Assembly: GCF_030733205.1 (NCBI RefSeq)
Contig: NZ_JASHJL010000020.1
Coordinates: 28,259-92,258 of the forward strand
DNA from: Mameliella sp. MMSF_3455
Lineage (GTDB): Bacteria > Pseudomonadota > Alphaproteobacteria > Rhodobacterales > Rhodobacteraceae
DNA length: 64,000 bases
Direction: 5' to 3'
How positions within the stretch are numbered: the first letter of the stretch is position 1; the number at the start of each line of letters is the position of its first letter. Made by a program: the position numbers and the translations under genes. Below are positions 18,452 to 27,174 of the stretch, in pieces. The notes beneath the pieces are model-generated. The model was given only the letters and a program-made list of their open reading frames with translations, ran no database searches and was not told the DNA's origin.

Positions 18452-19576
18452 CTAGAGGGTCACCCGGGCACAGCCCTCCCGGGCACTGTCTGCGATGGCG
18501 TGGATGACACGCTCGAAGGTCAGCGCGTCCTGCATCGACGGATAGGCCTGCCCGCCGTCGCGGATGGCCGCCAGCAGGTCCCCTGCCTCGATTGTCTTGA
18601 GGTCACCAAAGCCCAACTGGTGCCCTGGGGCCGGGACGAATGCGCCGAACGGCGGATGGTCTGGCCCGGTCAGGATCGTGCGGAACCCTTGTTCCGCCTT
18701 CGGGCCCTCGTTCAGGTAGACCTGCAATTCGTTCATCCGCTCCTGCGCAAAACAGATCATGCCCTTTGTGCCGTGGATCTCCCAGTCAAGCTTGTTCTTG
18801 CGCCCCCAGGCTGACCGCGAACTGGAAATCGACCCGTGCGCGCCATTGGCAAAGCGCAAGAGCGCCGTCGCCGTATCCTCGTTTTCGACCGCGGCCCGGC
18901 CCGACCCGTCGGGCAAGGGCCGCGTTTCGTGGATGATCTGCGTATCGGCCACGAGGCTCTCGATCGGTCCGGCAAGCCCCACGACCATCGACACCAGGTG
19001 ACAGCCAAGGTCGCCCAGCGTGCCAAGGCCCGCATCCTGCAGCCGAGCTCGCCAGGTCCAGGGCAGGTGGGGATCGGCCTGATAGTCCTCATCCACCCAG
19101 CCGCGCACATGCACGACACGTCCGATGCGCCCCTCGTCGATCAGCTTTTTCGCGTGCAGAAAGGCCGGATTCCGTATGTAGTTGTAGCCCACCATCGTGA
19201 CGGTCCCGGCCTCTTGCGCCGCCCGGGCCATTTCTTCGGCCTCGGCCAGAGTCAGCGCCATCGGCTTTTCGCACCAGACGTGCTTTCCCGCCCGCAGCGC
19301 GGCGCAGGCCATCTCATGATGCAGGTTGTTGGGTGTGGTGATCGAGACCACGTCGACCGCCGGATCGGTGACAAGCGCGCGCCAATCGCCTGTCGCACGG
19401 GCAAAACCGAACTGGTCGGCCATCCCCGCTGCGCGGTCATCGGGCGTATCACAAAGCATCTCCAGCCGCACTTCGGGCAGGTCGCGTCCAAGAACCGCCC
19501 GCGCGGCGCCCCAGGCCAACGCATGGGTTTTTCCCATGAAGCCCGTCCCGATCAGCCCGATTCCCAGTCCTGCCAT
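18452..19576 (-). CDS. Gfo/Idh/MocA family oxidoreductase (probable inositol dehydrogenase)
   Basis: A 374-residue NAD(P)-dependent sugar/polyol dehydrogenase. The N-terminal Rossmann fold begins GLIGTGFMGKTHALAW; the family EKP motif is present (WCEKPMALTLAEAEEM), followed by VGYNYIRNPAF and GDLGCHLVSM in the catalytic half. Position beside iol genes, divergent from a LacI-type regulator, makes a myo- or scyllo-inositol dehydrogenase feeding inosose to IolE likely. Members of this family cannot be assigned a substrate from sequence alone. Confidence 0.8.
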   Translation of the reverse strand: MAGLGIGLIGTGFMGKTHALAWGAARAVLGRDLPEVRLEMLCDTPDDRAAGMADQFGFARATGDWRALVTDPAVDVVSITTPNNLHHEMACAALRAGKHVWCEKPMALTLAEAEEMARAAQEAGTVTMVGYNYIRNPAFLHAKKLIDEGRIGRVVHVRGWVDEDYQADPHLPWTWRARLQDAGLGTLGDLGCHLVSMVVGLAGPIESLVADTQIIHETRPLPDGSGRAAVENEDTATALLRFANGAHGSISSSRSAWGRKNKLDWEIHGTKGMICFAQERMNELQVYLNEGPKAEQGFRTILTGPDHPPFGAFVPAPGHQLGFGDLKTIEAGDLLAAIRDGGQAYPSMQDALTFERVIHAIADSAREGCARVTL

Positions 19577-19710
19577 CTTGCCCTCCCGCTTCGTGCAACA
19601 GACCTAGCCGCGTGACCCGATTCTTCCCAGCCGTATTGCAAGCGGGGGATTGGATTTCTTTCAAAAACCCTCATGATGCGTGCGCAACTCATCAACCTTC
19701 GGGACATGAC

Positions 19711-20742
19711 ATGGCCAAACGTCCGACCATCACCGACCTGGCCCGCGAGGCGGGGGTCAGCGTCGCCACCGTGGACCGCGTATTGAACGGGCGCGCCAAG
19801 GTGCGCGAGGAAACCGCAAGACGCGTCTACGAGGCCGCCCAGCGGATCGGCTACCATGCCGCAGCATTGATCGGGCAACGGATGTTCGCGGATCTGCCGG
19901 AAGTGCGTTTCGGCTTTGTCTTTCCCAAGGCGCGGCAGCCGTTCTGGCAGAACGTCGCCCGCGAGATGGAGGCGGCGGTGGCGCGGGCCCCGGGCATTCG
20001 CGGCTCGATCGCGGTGGAGTTCTCACCGTCGCAAAGCCCGGGTGACATCGCGGGCCTGCTGACCGGGCTGGCGGACCGTTGTGATGCGCTGGCGGCCTCG
20101 GCGGTCAACCACGTCCAGATCACCGATACCGTCGCCCAGCTGCAGGCGCAGGGGGTGCCTTGTTTTGCCATGCTCAACGATTTCGCGCAGGGCGTGCGAC
20201 ATGGTTACATCGGCCTGAACAACATGAAGGCCGGGCGCATCGCCGCCCACATGATGTTCCGCACGGTCGCCAACCCCGGCAAGCTGGCGGTCTTTGTCGG
20301 CGGTTATCGCTGGCATGGGCACGAGCTGCGCGAGACAGGTTTCAGGAGCTATTTCAGGGAGTTCGCCCCCGAATTCCGAATCCTCGACACGATGGTCAAC
20401 CTGGAGACACGGCAACTGACCTACGAAACCACGCTTGAGCTTTTGCAGCGGCATCCGGATCTCAAGGGACTTTATTGTTCAGGCGGCGGTATGGAGGGCG
20501 CGATTGCGGCCCTGCGCGAGGCGCGCGCGCCGGGGCAGGTCACGCTGATCCTGCACGAGTTGATCCCCGAGTCGCGCGCGGCGCTGGCGGATCGTTATGC
20601 GGAAATGTCGATTGCGACGCCCCTGGAACAGCTGTGCAATGACACCGTGGCATTGATGATTTCCGCCGTGCAGCAACAGGAAAGCGCCACCCCCGGACAG
20701 CATTTCATGCGCCCCGATCTCTACCTGCCGGAGTCGGTCTGA
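19711..20742 (+). CDS. LacI-family transcriptional regulator (probable inositol operon repressor)
   Basis: A 343-residue regulator. The N-terminal helix-turn-helix is canonical (TITDLAREAGVSVATVDRVLNG, hinge helix region to about 60), followed by a periplasmic-binding-protein-like effector domain. It lies between the divergent dehydrogenase and the iolC gene, so an inositol-related effector is likely. The two palindromes at 20769-20815, just downstream of it and upstream of iolC, are its probable operators, making it a local repressor. ATG 19711 is the first Met preceding the HTH; a much longer upstream extension lacks coding character. Confidence 0.88.
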   Translation: MAKRPTITDLAREAGVSVATVDRVLNGRAKVREETARRVYEAAQRIGYHAAALIGQRMFADLPEVRFGFVFPKARQPFWQNVAREMEAAVARAPGIRGSIAVEFSPSQSPGDIAGLLTGLADRCDALAASAVNHVQITDTVAQLQAQGVPCFAMLNDFAQGVRHGYIGLNNMKAGRIAAHMMFRTVANPGKLAVFVGGYRWHGHELRETGFRSYFREFAPEFRILDTMVNLETRQLTYETTLELLQRHPDLKGLYCSGGGMEGAIAALREARAPGQVTLILHELIPESRAALADRYAEMSIATPLEQLCNDTVALMISAVQQQESATPGQHFMRPDLYLPESV

Positions 20743-20768
20743 CCGCGCCGGACGGGCCGGCGGCGCTT

Positions 20769-20815
20769 GTACGTTTTGTACAAAACGTACGGCGTTTTCT
20801 GAATTTTGTACAAAA
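20769..20815. promoter_or_regulatory. Paired palindromic operators upstream of iolC
   Basis: A perfect 22-bp palindrome occupies 20769-20790, with core TTTTGTACAAAA at 20774-20785. The same 12-bp core recurs at 20804-20815, 30 bp away centre to centre (about three helical turns), so bound dimers would lie on the same DNA face. In a GC-rich genome these AT-rich repeats stand out. They lie in the 363-base gap between the LacI-type gene and iolC. The rest of the gap holds the iolC leader and no gene. Regulator identity is inferred from position. Confidence 0.75.
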
Positions 20816-21105
20816 CCCGCAGACCCTTGGACTCACCCCGTCAGCGCGCGCTGCCACTGTGCAGCCGAGACGTCCAGACGCGCCGGGACCGCAGGATCAG
20901 GACGGGCCGCCCGGCCACGGCTGATACGTTTTACATCATTTGGAAGAAAACCATCCCGACACCCCCATCGCGGTCCATCATGAATGAGAGGTTCCGGGAG
21001 GCGAGGAATTGACCGGGGGCCTCGCCCGGCTCAGGTTGACGCAAGGACGCGGCGCGCTGAGGAGAGCGGCGCGGATGCTTCGATGATCCGGAAAGGCAGA
21101 TTGGC

Positions 21106-23004
21106 ATGGGCAAGACCCTGGATGTGATCACCATTGGCCGGTCCTCTGTGGACCTCTATGGCGCGCAGATCGGTGGGCGGCTCGAGGACATGGCGAGCTT
21201 CAACAAGTACCTCGGCGGCTCGCCCACCAACATCGCCGCCGGGACCGCGCGGCTGGGGCTGAAATCGGCACTGATCACCCGTGTCGGGGATGAACACATG
21301 GGCCGTTTCATCACCGAGGAGCTGAAAAGGGAGGGCGTCGACACGCGCGGTGTCGTCACCGACCCGGAGCGCCTGACCGCGCTGGTGCTTCTGGGCATCC
21401 GCGACCAGGAACAGTTCCCGCTGATCTTCTACCGCGACAACTGCGCCGACATGGCGCTGTGCGAGGACGACATCGACGAGGGGTTCATCACGCAGGCACG
21501 GTCGGTTGTTGCCACGGGCACGCATCTCAGCCATCCGCACACCGAGGCGGCGGTGCTCAAGGCGCTGAGGATCGCGCGCGGGAACGGGATGCAGACGGCG
21601 CTGGACATCGACTACCGCCCGAACCTCTGGGGGTTGTCCGGGCATGGTGACGGTGAAAACCGGTTCATCGCCTCGGACGCGGTCACGGCGAAGCTGCAAA
21701 GCACGCTGCATCTGTTCGACTTGATCGTCGGCACCGAGGAGGAATTCCATATCGCCGGCGGCACCACGGACACGATCCAGGCGCTGCGCAATGTCCGCAA
21801 GGTCTCGGGCGCGACACTGGTCTGCAAGCGCGGCCCGATGGGCGCCGTCGCCTTTACCGGAGAGATCGCGGACACGCTGGACGACGGCCAGAGCGGTCCC
21901 GGCTTTCCCATCGAGGTCTTCAACGTGCTGGGCGCCGGCGACGGTTTCATGTCCGGCCTGCTGAAAGGCTGGCTGACCGACCAGGACTGGCCCACCTCCC
22001 TGACCTATGCCAACGCATGCGGCGCCTTCGCCGTCTCGCGCCACGGCTGCACCCCCGCCTATCCGTCATGGGCCGAGCTGGAGTTCTTCCTGCAGCGCGG
22101 CGTCAAGGAAAAGGCGCTGCGCAAGGACGATGTGCTGGAGCAGGTGCACTGGGCCACCAACCGCAAGGGCGACTGGTCGACCATGCGGGTCTTTGCCTTT
22201 GACCACCGGATGCAACTGGAAGAGCTGGACGGCGCCACCCCGGAAAAGATTGGCGCCTTCAAGGCGCTTTGCCTGGAGGCCTGCGCACAGGTGGCTGGCG
22301 GGCAACCCGGCTACGGACTGCTCTGTGACAGCCGCCTGGGGCGCGACGCGCTTTACCAGGCTGCCGGAACCGGCCTGTGGATCGGACGGCCGGTGGAGTG
22401 GCCGGGCTCTCGTCCACTGAGACTGGAACCGGAGATCGGCCCGGACTTTGGCGGGCTGAACGAATGGCCGCTGGAACATGTGGTCAAGGTGCTTTGTTTC
22501 TACCACCCCGACGATACACCCGAGATGCGCGCCGATCACGAGGCGACCGTGACGCGCCTGTTCCACGCCGCGCGGCGCAACCGGCTGGAATTCCTGCTGG
22601 AGGTGATCCCGTCCAAGGCCGGGCCGGTCGATGAGGATACCACGGCGAATGTGATCCGGCGGTTCTACGAACTGGGGGTCTATCCCGACTGGTGGAAGCT
22701 GGAACCGATGACATCGGATGCCGCCTGGCAAAAAACCGTGCAGGCAATCGAGGAGAACGATCCCAACACCCGTGGTATCGTGGTGCTGGGCCTGGGGGCC
22801 GAAGAGGCGGCGCTGAAGCAAAGTTTCGAGGTCGCGGCACGTTTCCCCATGGTCAAGGGCTTTGCCGTGGGCCGCACGATCTTTGCCGATGCGGCGCAGG
22901 CCTGGATGACGGGCGCCATGACCGACGCGGAAGCGGTGGCGCAAATGAAGGACAATTTCGCACGCCTCTGCGGCTACTGGGATGCCGCACGCGGGGAGGA
23001 CTGA
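21106..23004 (+). CDS. iolC: 5-dehydro-2-deoxygluconokinase fused to DUF2090 (IolC-type)
   Basis: A 632-residue two-domain protein. Residues about 1-325 are a PfkB-family sugar kinase (GRSSVDLYGAQIGGRLEDM, GGSPTNIAAGTARLG, and the catalytic NVLGAGDGFMSGLL anion-hole motif near 270-285). Residues about 335-630 are a DUF2090 domain of aldolase-like fold (FAFDHRMQLEEL, LLCDSRLG, WWKLEPM, FAVGRTIFADAAQAW). The kinase makes 2-deoxy-5-keto-gluconate 6-phosphate in myo-inositol breakdown; the DUF2090 half may carry the IolJ-like aldolase step, as no separate iolJ is present (inference). Three bases separate it from iolD. Confidence 0.92.
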   Translation: MGKTLDVITIGRSSVDLYGAQIGGRLEDMASFNKYLGGSPTNIAAGTARLGLKSALITRVGDEHMGRFITEELKREGVDTRGVVTDPERLTALVLLGIRDQEQFPLIFYRDNCADMALCEDDIDEGFITQARSVVATGTHLSHPHTEAAVLKALRIARGNGMQTALDIDYRPNLWGLSGHGDGENRFIASDAVTAKLQSTLHLFDLIVGTEEEFHIAGGTTDTIQALRNVRKVSGATLVCKRGPMGAVAFTGEIADTLDDGQSGPGFPIEVFNVLGAGDGFMSGLLKGWLTDQDWPTSLTYANACGAFAVSRHGCTPAYPSWAELEFFLQRGVKEKALRKDDVLEQVHWATNRKGDWSTMRVFAFDHRMQLEELDGATPEKIGAFKALCLEACAQVAGGQPGYGLLCDSRLGRDALYQAAGTGLWIGRPVEWPGSRPLRLEPEIGPDFGGLNEWPLEHVVKVLCFYHPDDTPEMRADHEATVTRLFHAARRNRLEFLLEVIPSKAGPVDEDTTANVIRRFYELGVYPDWWKLEPMTSDAAWQKTVQAIEENDPNTRGIVVLGLGAEEAALKQSFEVAARFPMVKGFAVGRTIFADAAQAWMTGAMTDAEAVAQMKDNFARLCGYWDAARGED

Positions 23005-23007
23005 ACC

Positions 23008-24828
23008 ATGACGACGATCCGACTGACCGCCGCGCAGGCGATGGTGCGCTATCTTTCGGCGCAGATGAACGAGGATGGAGAGAGGTTCCTGGCGGGCTGC
23101 TGGGGCATCTTCGGCCACGGCAACGTCGCCGGGCTGGGCGAGGCGCTGTACCAGGCGCAGGAGGAGCTGCCCACCTTTCGCGGTCACAACGAACAGACGA
23201 TGGCGCATAGCGCGATTGCCTTTGCCAAGCAGAGCGGGCGGCAACGGGCGATGATGGTGACCTCCTCGATCGGGCCGGGGGCGACCAACATGGTCACCGC
23301 CGCCGCGCTGGCGCATGTGAACCGCCTGCCGGTGCTGCTGGTGCCCGGTGACGTCTTTGCCAACCGCAGGCCGGACCCGGTGCTGCAACAGATCGAGGAT
23401 TTCGAGGACGGCACCGTCTCTGCCAATGACTGTTTCCGCCCCGTCTCGCGCTATTTCGACAGGATCACCCGGCCCGAGCAGCTGCTGACCGCCCTGCCCC
23501 GCGCGATGGCCACCCTGACGGACCCGGCGCAATGCGGGCCGGTCACGCTGGCCTTTTGCCAGGACGTGCAGGCCGAGGCCTACGACTATCCGGCCAGCTT
23601 CTTTGAGCCGCACGTCTGGTATCGCCGCCGCATCCGCCCCGATCACCACGAACTGCACCGCGTGGTGGAAAAGATCCGCGCCGCCAAGCGCCCGGTGATC
23701 GTCGCCGGGGGCGGTGTGCACTACGCGGATGCCTGCGGCGACCTGCAGGGCTTTGCAGAGGCGCACAACATCCCCGTGGTCGAGACGCAGGCGGGCAAGT
23801 CGGCGCTGGCCTGGGATCACCCGCTGAACCTGGGTCCCGTGGGCGTGACCGGCGCGTCGTCGGCCAATGCGGTCTGCGGCGAGGCGGATCTTGTGCTGGG
23901 CGTGGGCACCCGGTTTCAGGATTTCACCACCGGGTCCTGGACGGTGTTCAAGAATCCGGCCGCCACGTTGGTGAGCCTGAACGTCAACGCCTATGACGCG
24001 GTCAAACATGGCGCGCTGCCCCTGCAGTCGGACGCGAAGACCGGGCTGACCGAACTGGCGCTGGAGCTGACCTCGTACCGGGCCGAGGATGTCCCGGCGC
24101 AGCTGAAACAGGACTGGTTCGCCGCCGTCGATCCGCTGACCGATGCGCCCGCCGACGGCAACCAGCTGCCCACCGACCAGCAGGTGATCGGCGCGATGCA
24201 ACGTGCGAGCGGGCCGGACACCGTGGTGATGTGCGCCGCCGGCACCATGCCGGGCGAATTGCACAAGCTGTGGAAGGCCCCGCGCCCGGGCGCCTATCAC
24301 ATGGAATACGGCTTTTCCTGCATGGGCTACGAGATCGCCGGCGCCATGGGCATCAAGATGGCCCAACCGGGGCGCGACGTCGTCTGCATGCTGGGCGACG
24401 GCAGCTACATGATGGCCAATTCCGAGCTGGCGACAGCGGTCGCGATGGGCACCAAGATCACGCTCGTGATCACCGACAACCGCGGCTTTGGCTGCATCAA
24501 CCGGTTGCAGATGGGCACCGGCGGGGCCGAGTTCAACAATCTCCTCGACCACTCCAGCGCGGCGCAGAGCAATATCGATTTCGCCGCCCATGCCGCCAGC
24601 ATGGGGGCGGCGGCCATCCACGTCCAGACCATCGCCGAACTGGAAGAGGCGATGAAACGCGCCGCCGATGCCGCAGGCCCGTTTGTCGTGGTGATCGACA
24701 CGGACCCCTACCCCAGCACGCCGCACGGCGGTCACTGGTGGGACGTGGCCGTGCCCGAGGTCTCGCCCCGCGAGGAGGTGACCGAGGCCCGCAAGGGATA
24801 TGAGGCCCAGCTCAAGGAACGCATCTGA
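23008..24828 (+). CDS. iolD: 3D-(3,5/4)-trihydroxycyclohexane-1,2-dione acylhydrolase
   Basis: A 606-residue thiamine diphosphate enzyme that opens the cyclitol ring to 5-deoxyglucuronate. Seen are the cofactor-activating Glu region (FRGHNEQTMAHSAI, about 55-68), SIGPGATNMVTAAALAH, and the ThDP/Mg motif GDGSYMMANSELATAVAMGTK...ITDN near 470-495. Length and order match IolD rather than acetolactate synthase, and the neighbouring iolC, iolE and iolB confirm the pathway. Confidence 0.93.
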   Translation: MTTIRLTAAQAMVRYLSAQMNEDGERFLAGCWGIFGHGNVAGLGEALYQAQEELPTFRGHNEQTMAHSAIAFAKQSGRQRAMMVTSSIGPGATNMVTAAALAHVNRLPVLLVPGDVFANRRPDPVLQQIEDFEDGTVSANDCFRPVSRYFDRITRPEQLLTALPRAMATLTDPAQCGPVTLAFCQDVQAEAYDYPASFFEPHVWYRRRIRPDHHELHRVVEKIRAAKRPVIVAGGGVHYADACGDLQGFAEAHNIPVVETQAGKSALAWDHPLNLGPVGVTGASSANAVCGEADLVLGVGTRFQDFTTGSWTVFKNPAATLVSLNVNAYDAVKHGALPLQSDAKTGLTELALELTSYRAEDVPAQLKQDWFAAVDPLTDAPADGNQLPTDQQVIGAMQRASGPDTVVMCAAGTMPGELHKLWKAPRPGAYHMEYGFSCMGYEIAGAMGIKMAQPGRDVVCMLGDGSYMMANSELATAVAMGTKITLVITDNRGFGCINRLQMGTGGAEFNNLLDHSSAAQSNIDFAAHAASMGAAAIHVQTIAELEEAMKRAADAAGPFVVVIDTDPYPSTPHGGHWWDVAVPEVSPREEVTEARKGYEAQLKERI

Positions 24829-24873
24829 CAGGACCGGCCCGCACGGCCCCTGCCCCAAAGGAAAGACACGCCA

Positions 24874-25773
24874 ATGATCCGCTACGGCACCAACCCCATC
24901 GCCTGGGCCAACGACGACGACCAGACGCTGGGCGCCCATATCCCGACCGACCAGATCCTGTCACAGGCCGCCTCGATCGGCTTTGAGGGGATCGAGGGCG
25001 GCCACCGCTGGCCCGCCGATCCGCAGGCGCTCAAGGACCTGCTGGGCAGCCACGGGCTTGTCCTGCCATCGGCCTGGTATTCGCTCGAGCTTTGCGCCCG
25101 TTCCGTCGAGGACGAGAAGACGGCGATCCAGCCGCACCTGGACATGTTGAAGACCAACGGCTGTTCGGTCTGCATCGCTGCCGAATGTTCCAACACGGTG
25201 CACGGCTCGAAGGAGACACCCGTGTCGCAGCGCCCCCGGCTCTCTGCGGACGAGATGGCCAGCTATGGCGCCAAGCTGGAGGAGATAGCGCAGTTCTGCG
25301 CCGACCAGGGGCTGACGCTGGTCTATCACCACCACATGGGCACCATCATCGAAAGCCCCGAGGACATCGACGGGCTGATGGCCGCCACCGGCCCCGCGAC
25401 GCACCTGCTGTTCGACACCGGACATTGCCATTTCGGCGGCGGAGACCCGGCAGCGGTTCTGGCCCGCCACGCCCCCCGCGTGCGCCATTTCCACGCCAAG
25501 AACGTGCGTCAGGACATCATGAACCAGGTCCGGGGCGAGGACCTGACCTTTCTCGAAGGCGTGCGCAGGGGCGTCTTCACCGTGCCCGGCGATGCCGAGG
25601 GCGCGATCGACTTTGCCCCCTGCCTGCAGATCCTGTCCGACACCGGATACGAGGGCTGGCTGGTGATCGAGGCCGAACAGGACCCCGATCTGCGTGACCC
25701 GATGAAATACCAGACCCTTGGCCTGACCACGCTGCGGGAGACAGCGCGCGCCACTGGGTTGGACAGGGGCTGA
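24874..25773 (+). CDS. iolE: Myo-inosose-2 dehydratase
   Basis: A 299-residue AP-endonuclease-2/xylose-isomerase-like TIM-barrel protein that dehydrates 2-keto-myo-inositol. Typical blocks include NPIAWANDDDQTLG near the N-terminus, GFEGIEGGHRWP, YHHHMGTIIESPEDI (metal-binding), LLFDTGHCHFGGGDP, RHFHAKNVR and GYEGWLVIEAEQDP. Length is normal and it sits downstream of iolD in the operon. Confidence 0.93.
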   Translation: MIRYGTNPIAWANDDDQTLGAHIPTDQILSQAASIGFEGIEGGHRWPADPQALKDLLGSHGLVLPSAWYSLELCARSVEDEKTAIQPHLDMLKTNGCSVCIAAECSNTVHGSKETPVSQRPRLSADEMASYGAKLEEIAQFCADQGLTLVYHHHMGTIIESPEDIDGLMAATGPATHLLFDTGHCHFGGGDPAAVLARHAPRVRHFHAKNVRQDIMNQVRGEDLTFLEGVRRGVFTVPGDAEGAIDFAPCLQILSDTGYEGWLVIEAEQDPDLRDPMKYQTLGLTTLRETARATGLDRG

Positions 25774-25776
25774 CCC

Positions 25777-25995
25777 ATGTTCGACGTCCAGCATCCCTTC
25801 TTCATCCCGCTCTGGCGCCGCATCTTTGTGGTGGCCGCCTGCCTGGGCTGGGCGCTGCTGGAACTCAGCTGGGGCAACCCCGGCTGGTCGATCCTGTTCG
25901 GCGCCATCGGGGTCTATTGCGCGCACCAGTTCTTTGTCGCCTTCGACGCCGAGGCGATCCGGAAGAAGTACACCGACGAAGGAGGATCGTCATGA
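25777..25995 (+). CDS. Small two-helix membrane protein in the iol operon
   Basis: A 72-residue protein with two hydrophobic helices (about 14-31 and 37-54) and a charged C-terminus (DAEAIRKKYTDEGGSS), reminiscent of DUF3329-type small membrane proteins. It starts four bases after iolE and its stop overlaps the start of the next gene (ATGA), so it is clearly translated within the operon. Role unknown. Confidence 0.7.
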   Translation: MFDVQHPFFIPLWRRIFVVAACLGWALLELSWGNPGWSILFGAIGVYCAHQFFVAFDAEAIRKKYTDEGGSS

Positions 25996-27158
25996 AAGAC
26001 ACGGCTTATTTCGACGTCACGTCCTGTGACCTTGCTGAATTTGCCCGGCTGACCGGACAGAGCCTCTCTGCCGCGGACCTTCGATTTGCCTCGGCGGTGG
26101 AAAAGAACGTGCCGGTCTATGACGTGGCCTCGCTGCAGGCGACACTGGGCGATCCCGCCCAGCGCGCCGAGTTGCTGGCCGAATGGGGCTTTGTCCTGGG
26201 CCGATCCGCCGGCGTCCTGGCGCTGAAAGGCGCCTATGCGGACACTGCCCCCGTCGACGCGGCCACCGCCGTCTTCAACCGGATCATCGCCCGCGAGAGC
26301 GAGGCCGGACTGGGCGCAGGCGACCATTTCGCCAAGGCCGGGTCGAACGCCCGCATCTGGAATTCGCTGCAGAAACACTGTCTCGAAGATCCCGAGGGCT
26401 TTGCGCTCTACTATGGCAACCCGGCGATCGCGGCGGTCTGCGAGGCCTGGCTTGGGCCTTTCTACCAGATGACCGCGCAGGTGAACCTCGTGCGCCCCGG
26501 CGGGCAGGCCCAATCGGCGCACCGCGACTATCACCTTGGCTTTCAGACCGCCGAGGTGGCCGCGCGATTCCCGGCCCATGTGCATGACCTTTCGGCGGTG
26601 ATGACCCTGCAGGGCGCCGTGGCCCATTGCGACATGCCCATCGAAAGCGGCCCGACGAAACTGCTGCCCTTCTCGCAATTGTTCCGCCCCGGCTACATGG
26701 CCTACCGGCGCGAGGATTTCCGAGAGTTCTTCGAGGAGAAACATATCCAGTTGCCCTTGGCCAAGGGCGACGCGGTTTTCTTCAATCCGGCCCTGTTTCA
26801 TGCGGCGGGCGAGAACCGCAGCACCGACATCGAACGCATGGCAAACCTGCTGCAGGTGTCCTCGGCGTTTGGCCGTGCGATGGAGACGGTGGACCGGACG
26901 GCCATGAGCCGCACGCTTTACCCCGCGATCCAGACGTTGCGCGCCGCCGGGCGCCTCGGGGACGAAGCGCTGGCCGCCGCCGTGGGCGCCGCCGCCGAGG
27001 GCTATTCCTTTCCCACCAACCTCGACAGCGACCCGCCGCTGGGCGGCCTGGCCCCGGAAACCCAGAGCGCCCTGTTCCACCGGGCCCTGTCCGAAGACCT
27101 TACTCCCGCGGAATTCGCACAGGCGCTTGCAGAGCAGGACGCGCGCCGCCAACCCTGA
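25992..27158 (+). CDS. Phytanoyl-CoA dioxygenase (PhyH) family protein in the iol operon
   Basis: A 388-residue Fe(II)/2-oxoglutarate-type oxygenase. The facial triad is visible: His177-x-Asp179 (SAHRDYHLGF) and distal His270 (NPALFHAAGENRS), with Arg276 or Arg282 able to bind 2-oxoglutarate. ATG 25992 follows AGGAGG and overlaps the preceding stop by four bases. Inositol pathways do not classically need such an enzyme. It may process a methylated or otherwise modified cyclitol before entry to the pathway (inference). Confidence 0.82.
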   Translation: MKDTAYFDVTSCDLAEFARLTGQSLSAADLRFASAVEKNVPVYDVASLQATLGDPAQRAELLAEWGFVLGRSAGVLALKGAYADTAPVDAATAVFNRIIARESEAGLGAGDHFAKAGSNARIWNSLQKHCLEDPEGFALYYGNPAIAAVCEAWLGPFYQMTAQVNLVRPGGQAQSAHRDYHLGFQTAEVAARFPAHVHDLSAVMTLQGAVAHCDMPIESGPTKLLPFSQLFRPGYMAYRREDFREFFEEKHIQLPLAKGDAVFFNPALFHAAGENRSTDIERMANLLQVSSAFGRAMETVDRTAMSRTLYPAIQTLRAAGRLGDEALAAAVGAAAEGYSFPTNLDSDPPLGGLAPETQSALFHRALSEDLTPAEFAQALAEQDARRQP

Positions 27159-27174
27159 TCCAAGGAAGACCAGC

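Noticed and set aside
22066..24939. Very long (957-codon) minus-strand open frame over iolC, iolD and iolE
   Set aside because: It lies opposite three well-supported iol genes and reads as low-complexity antisense.
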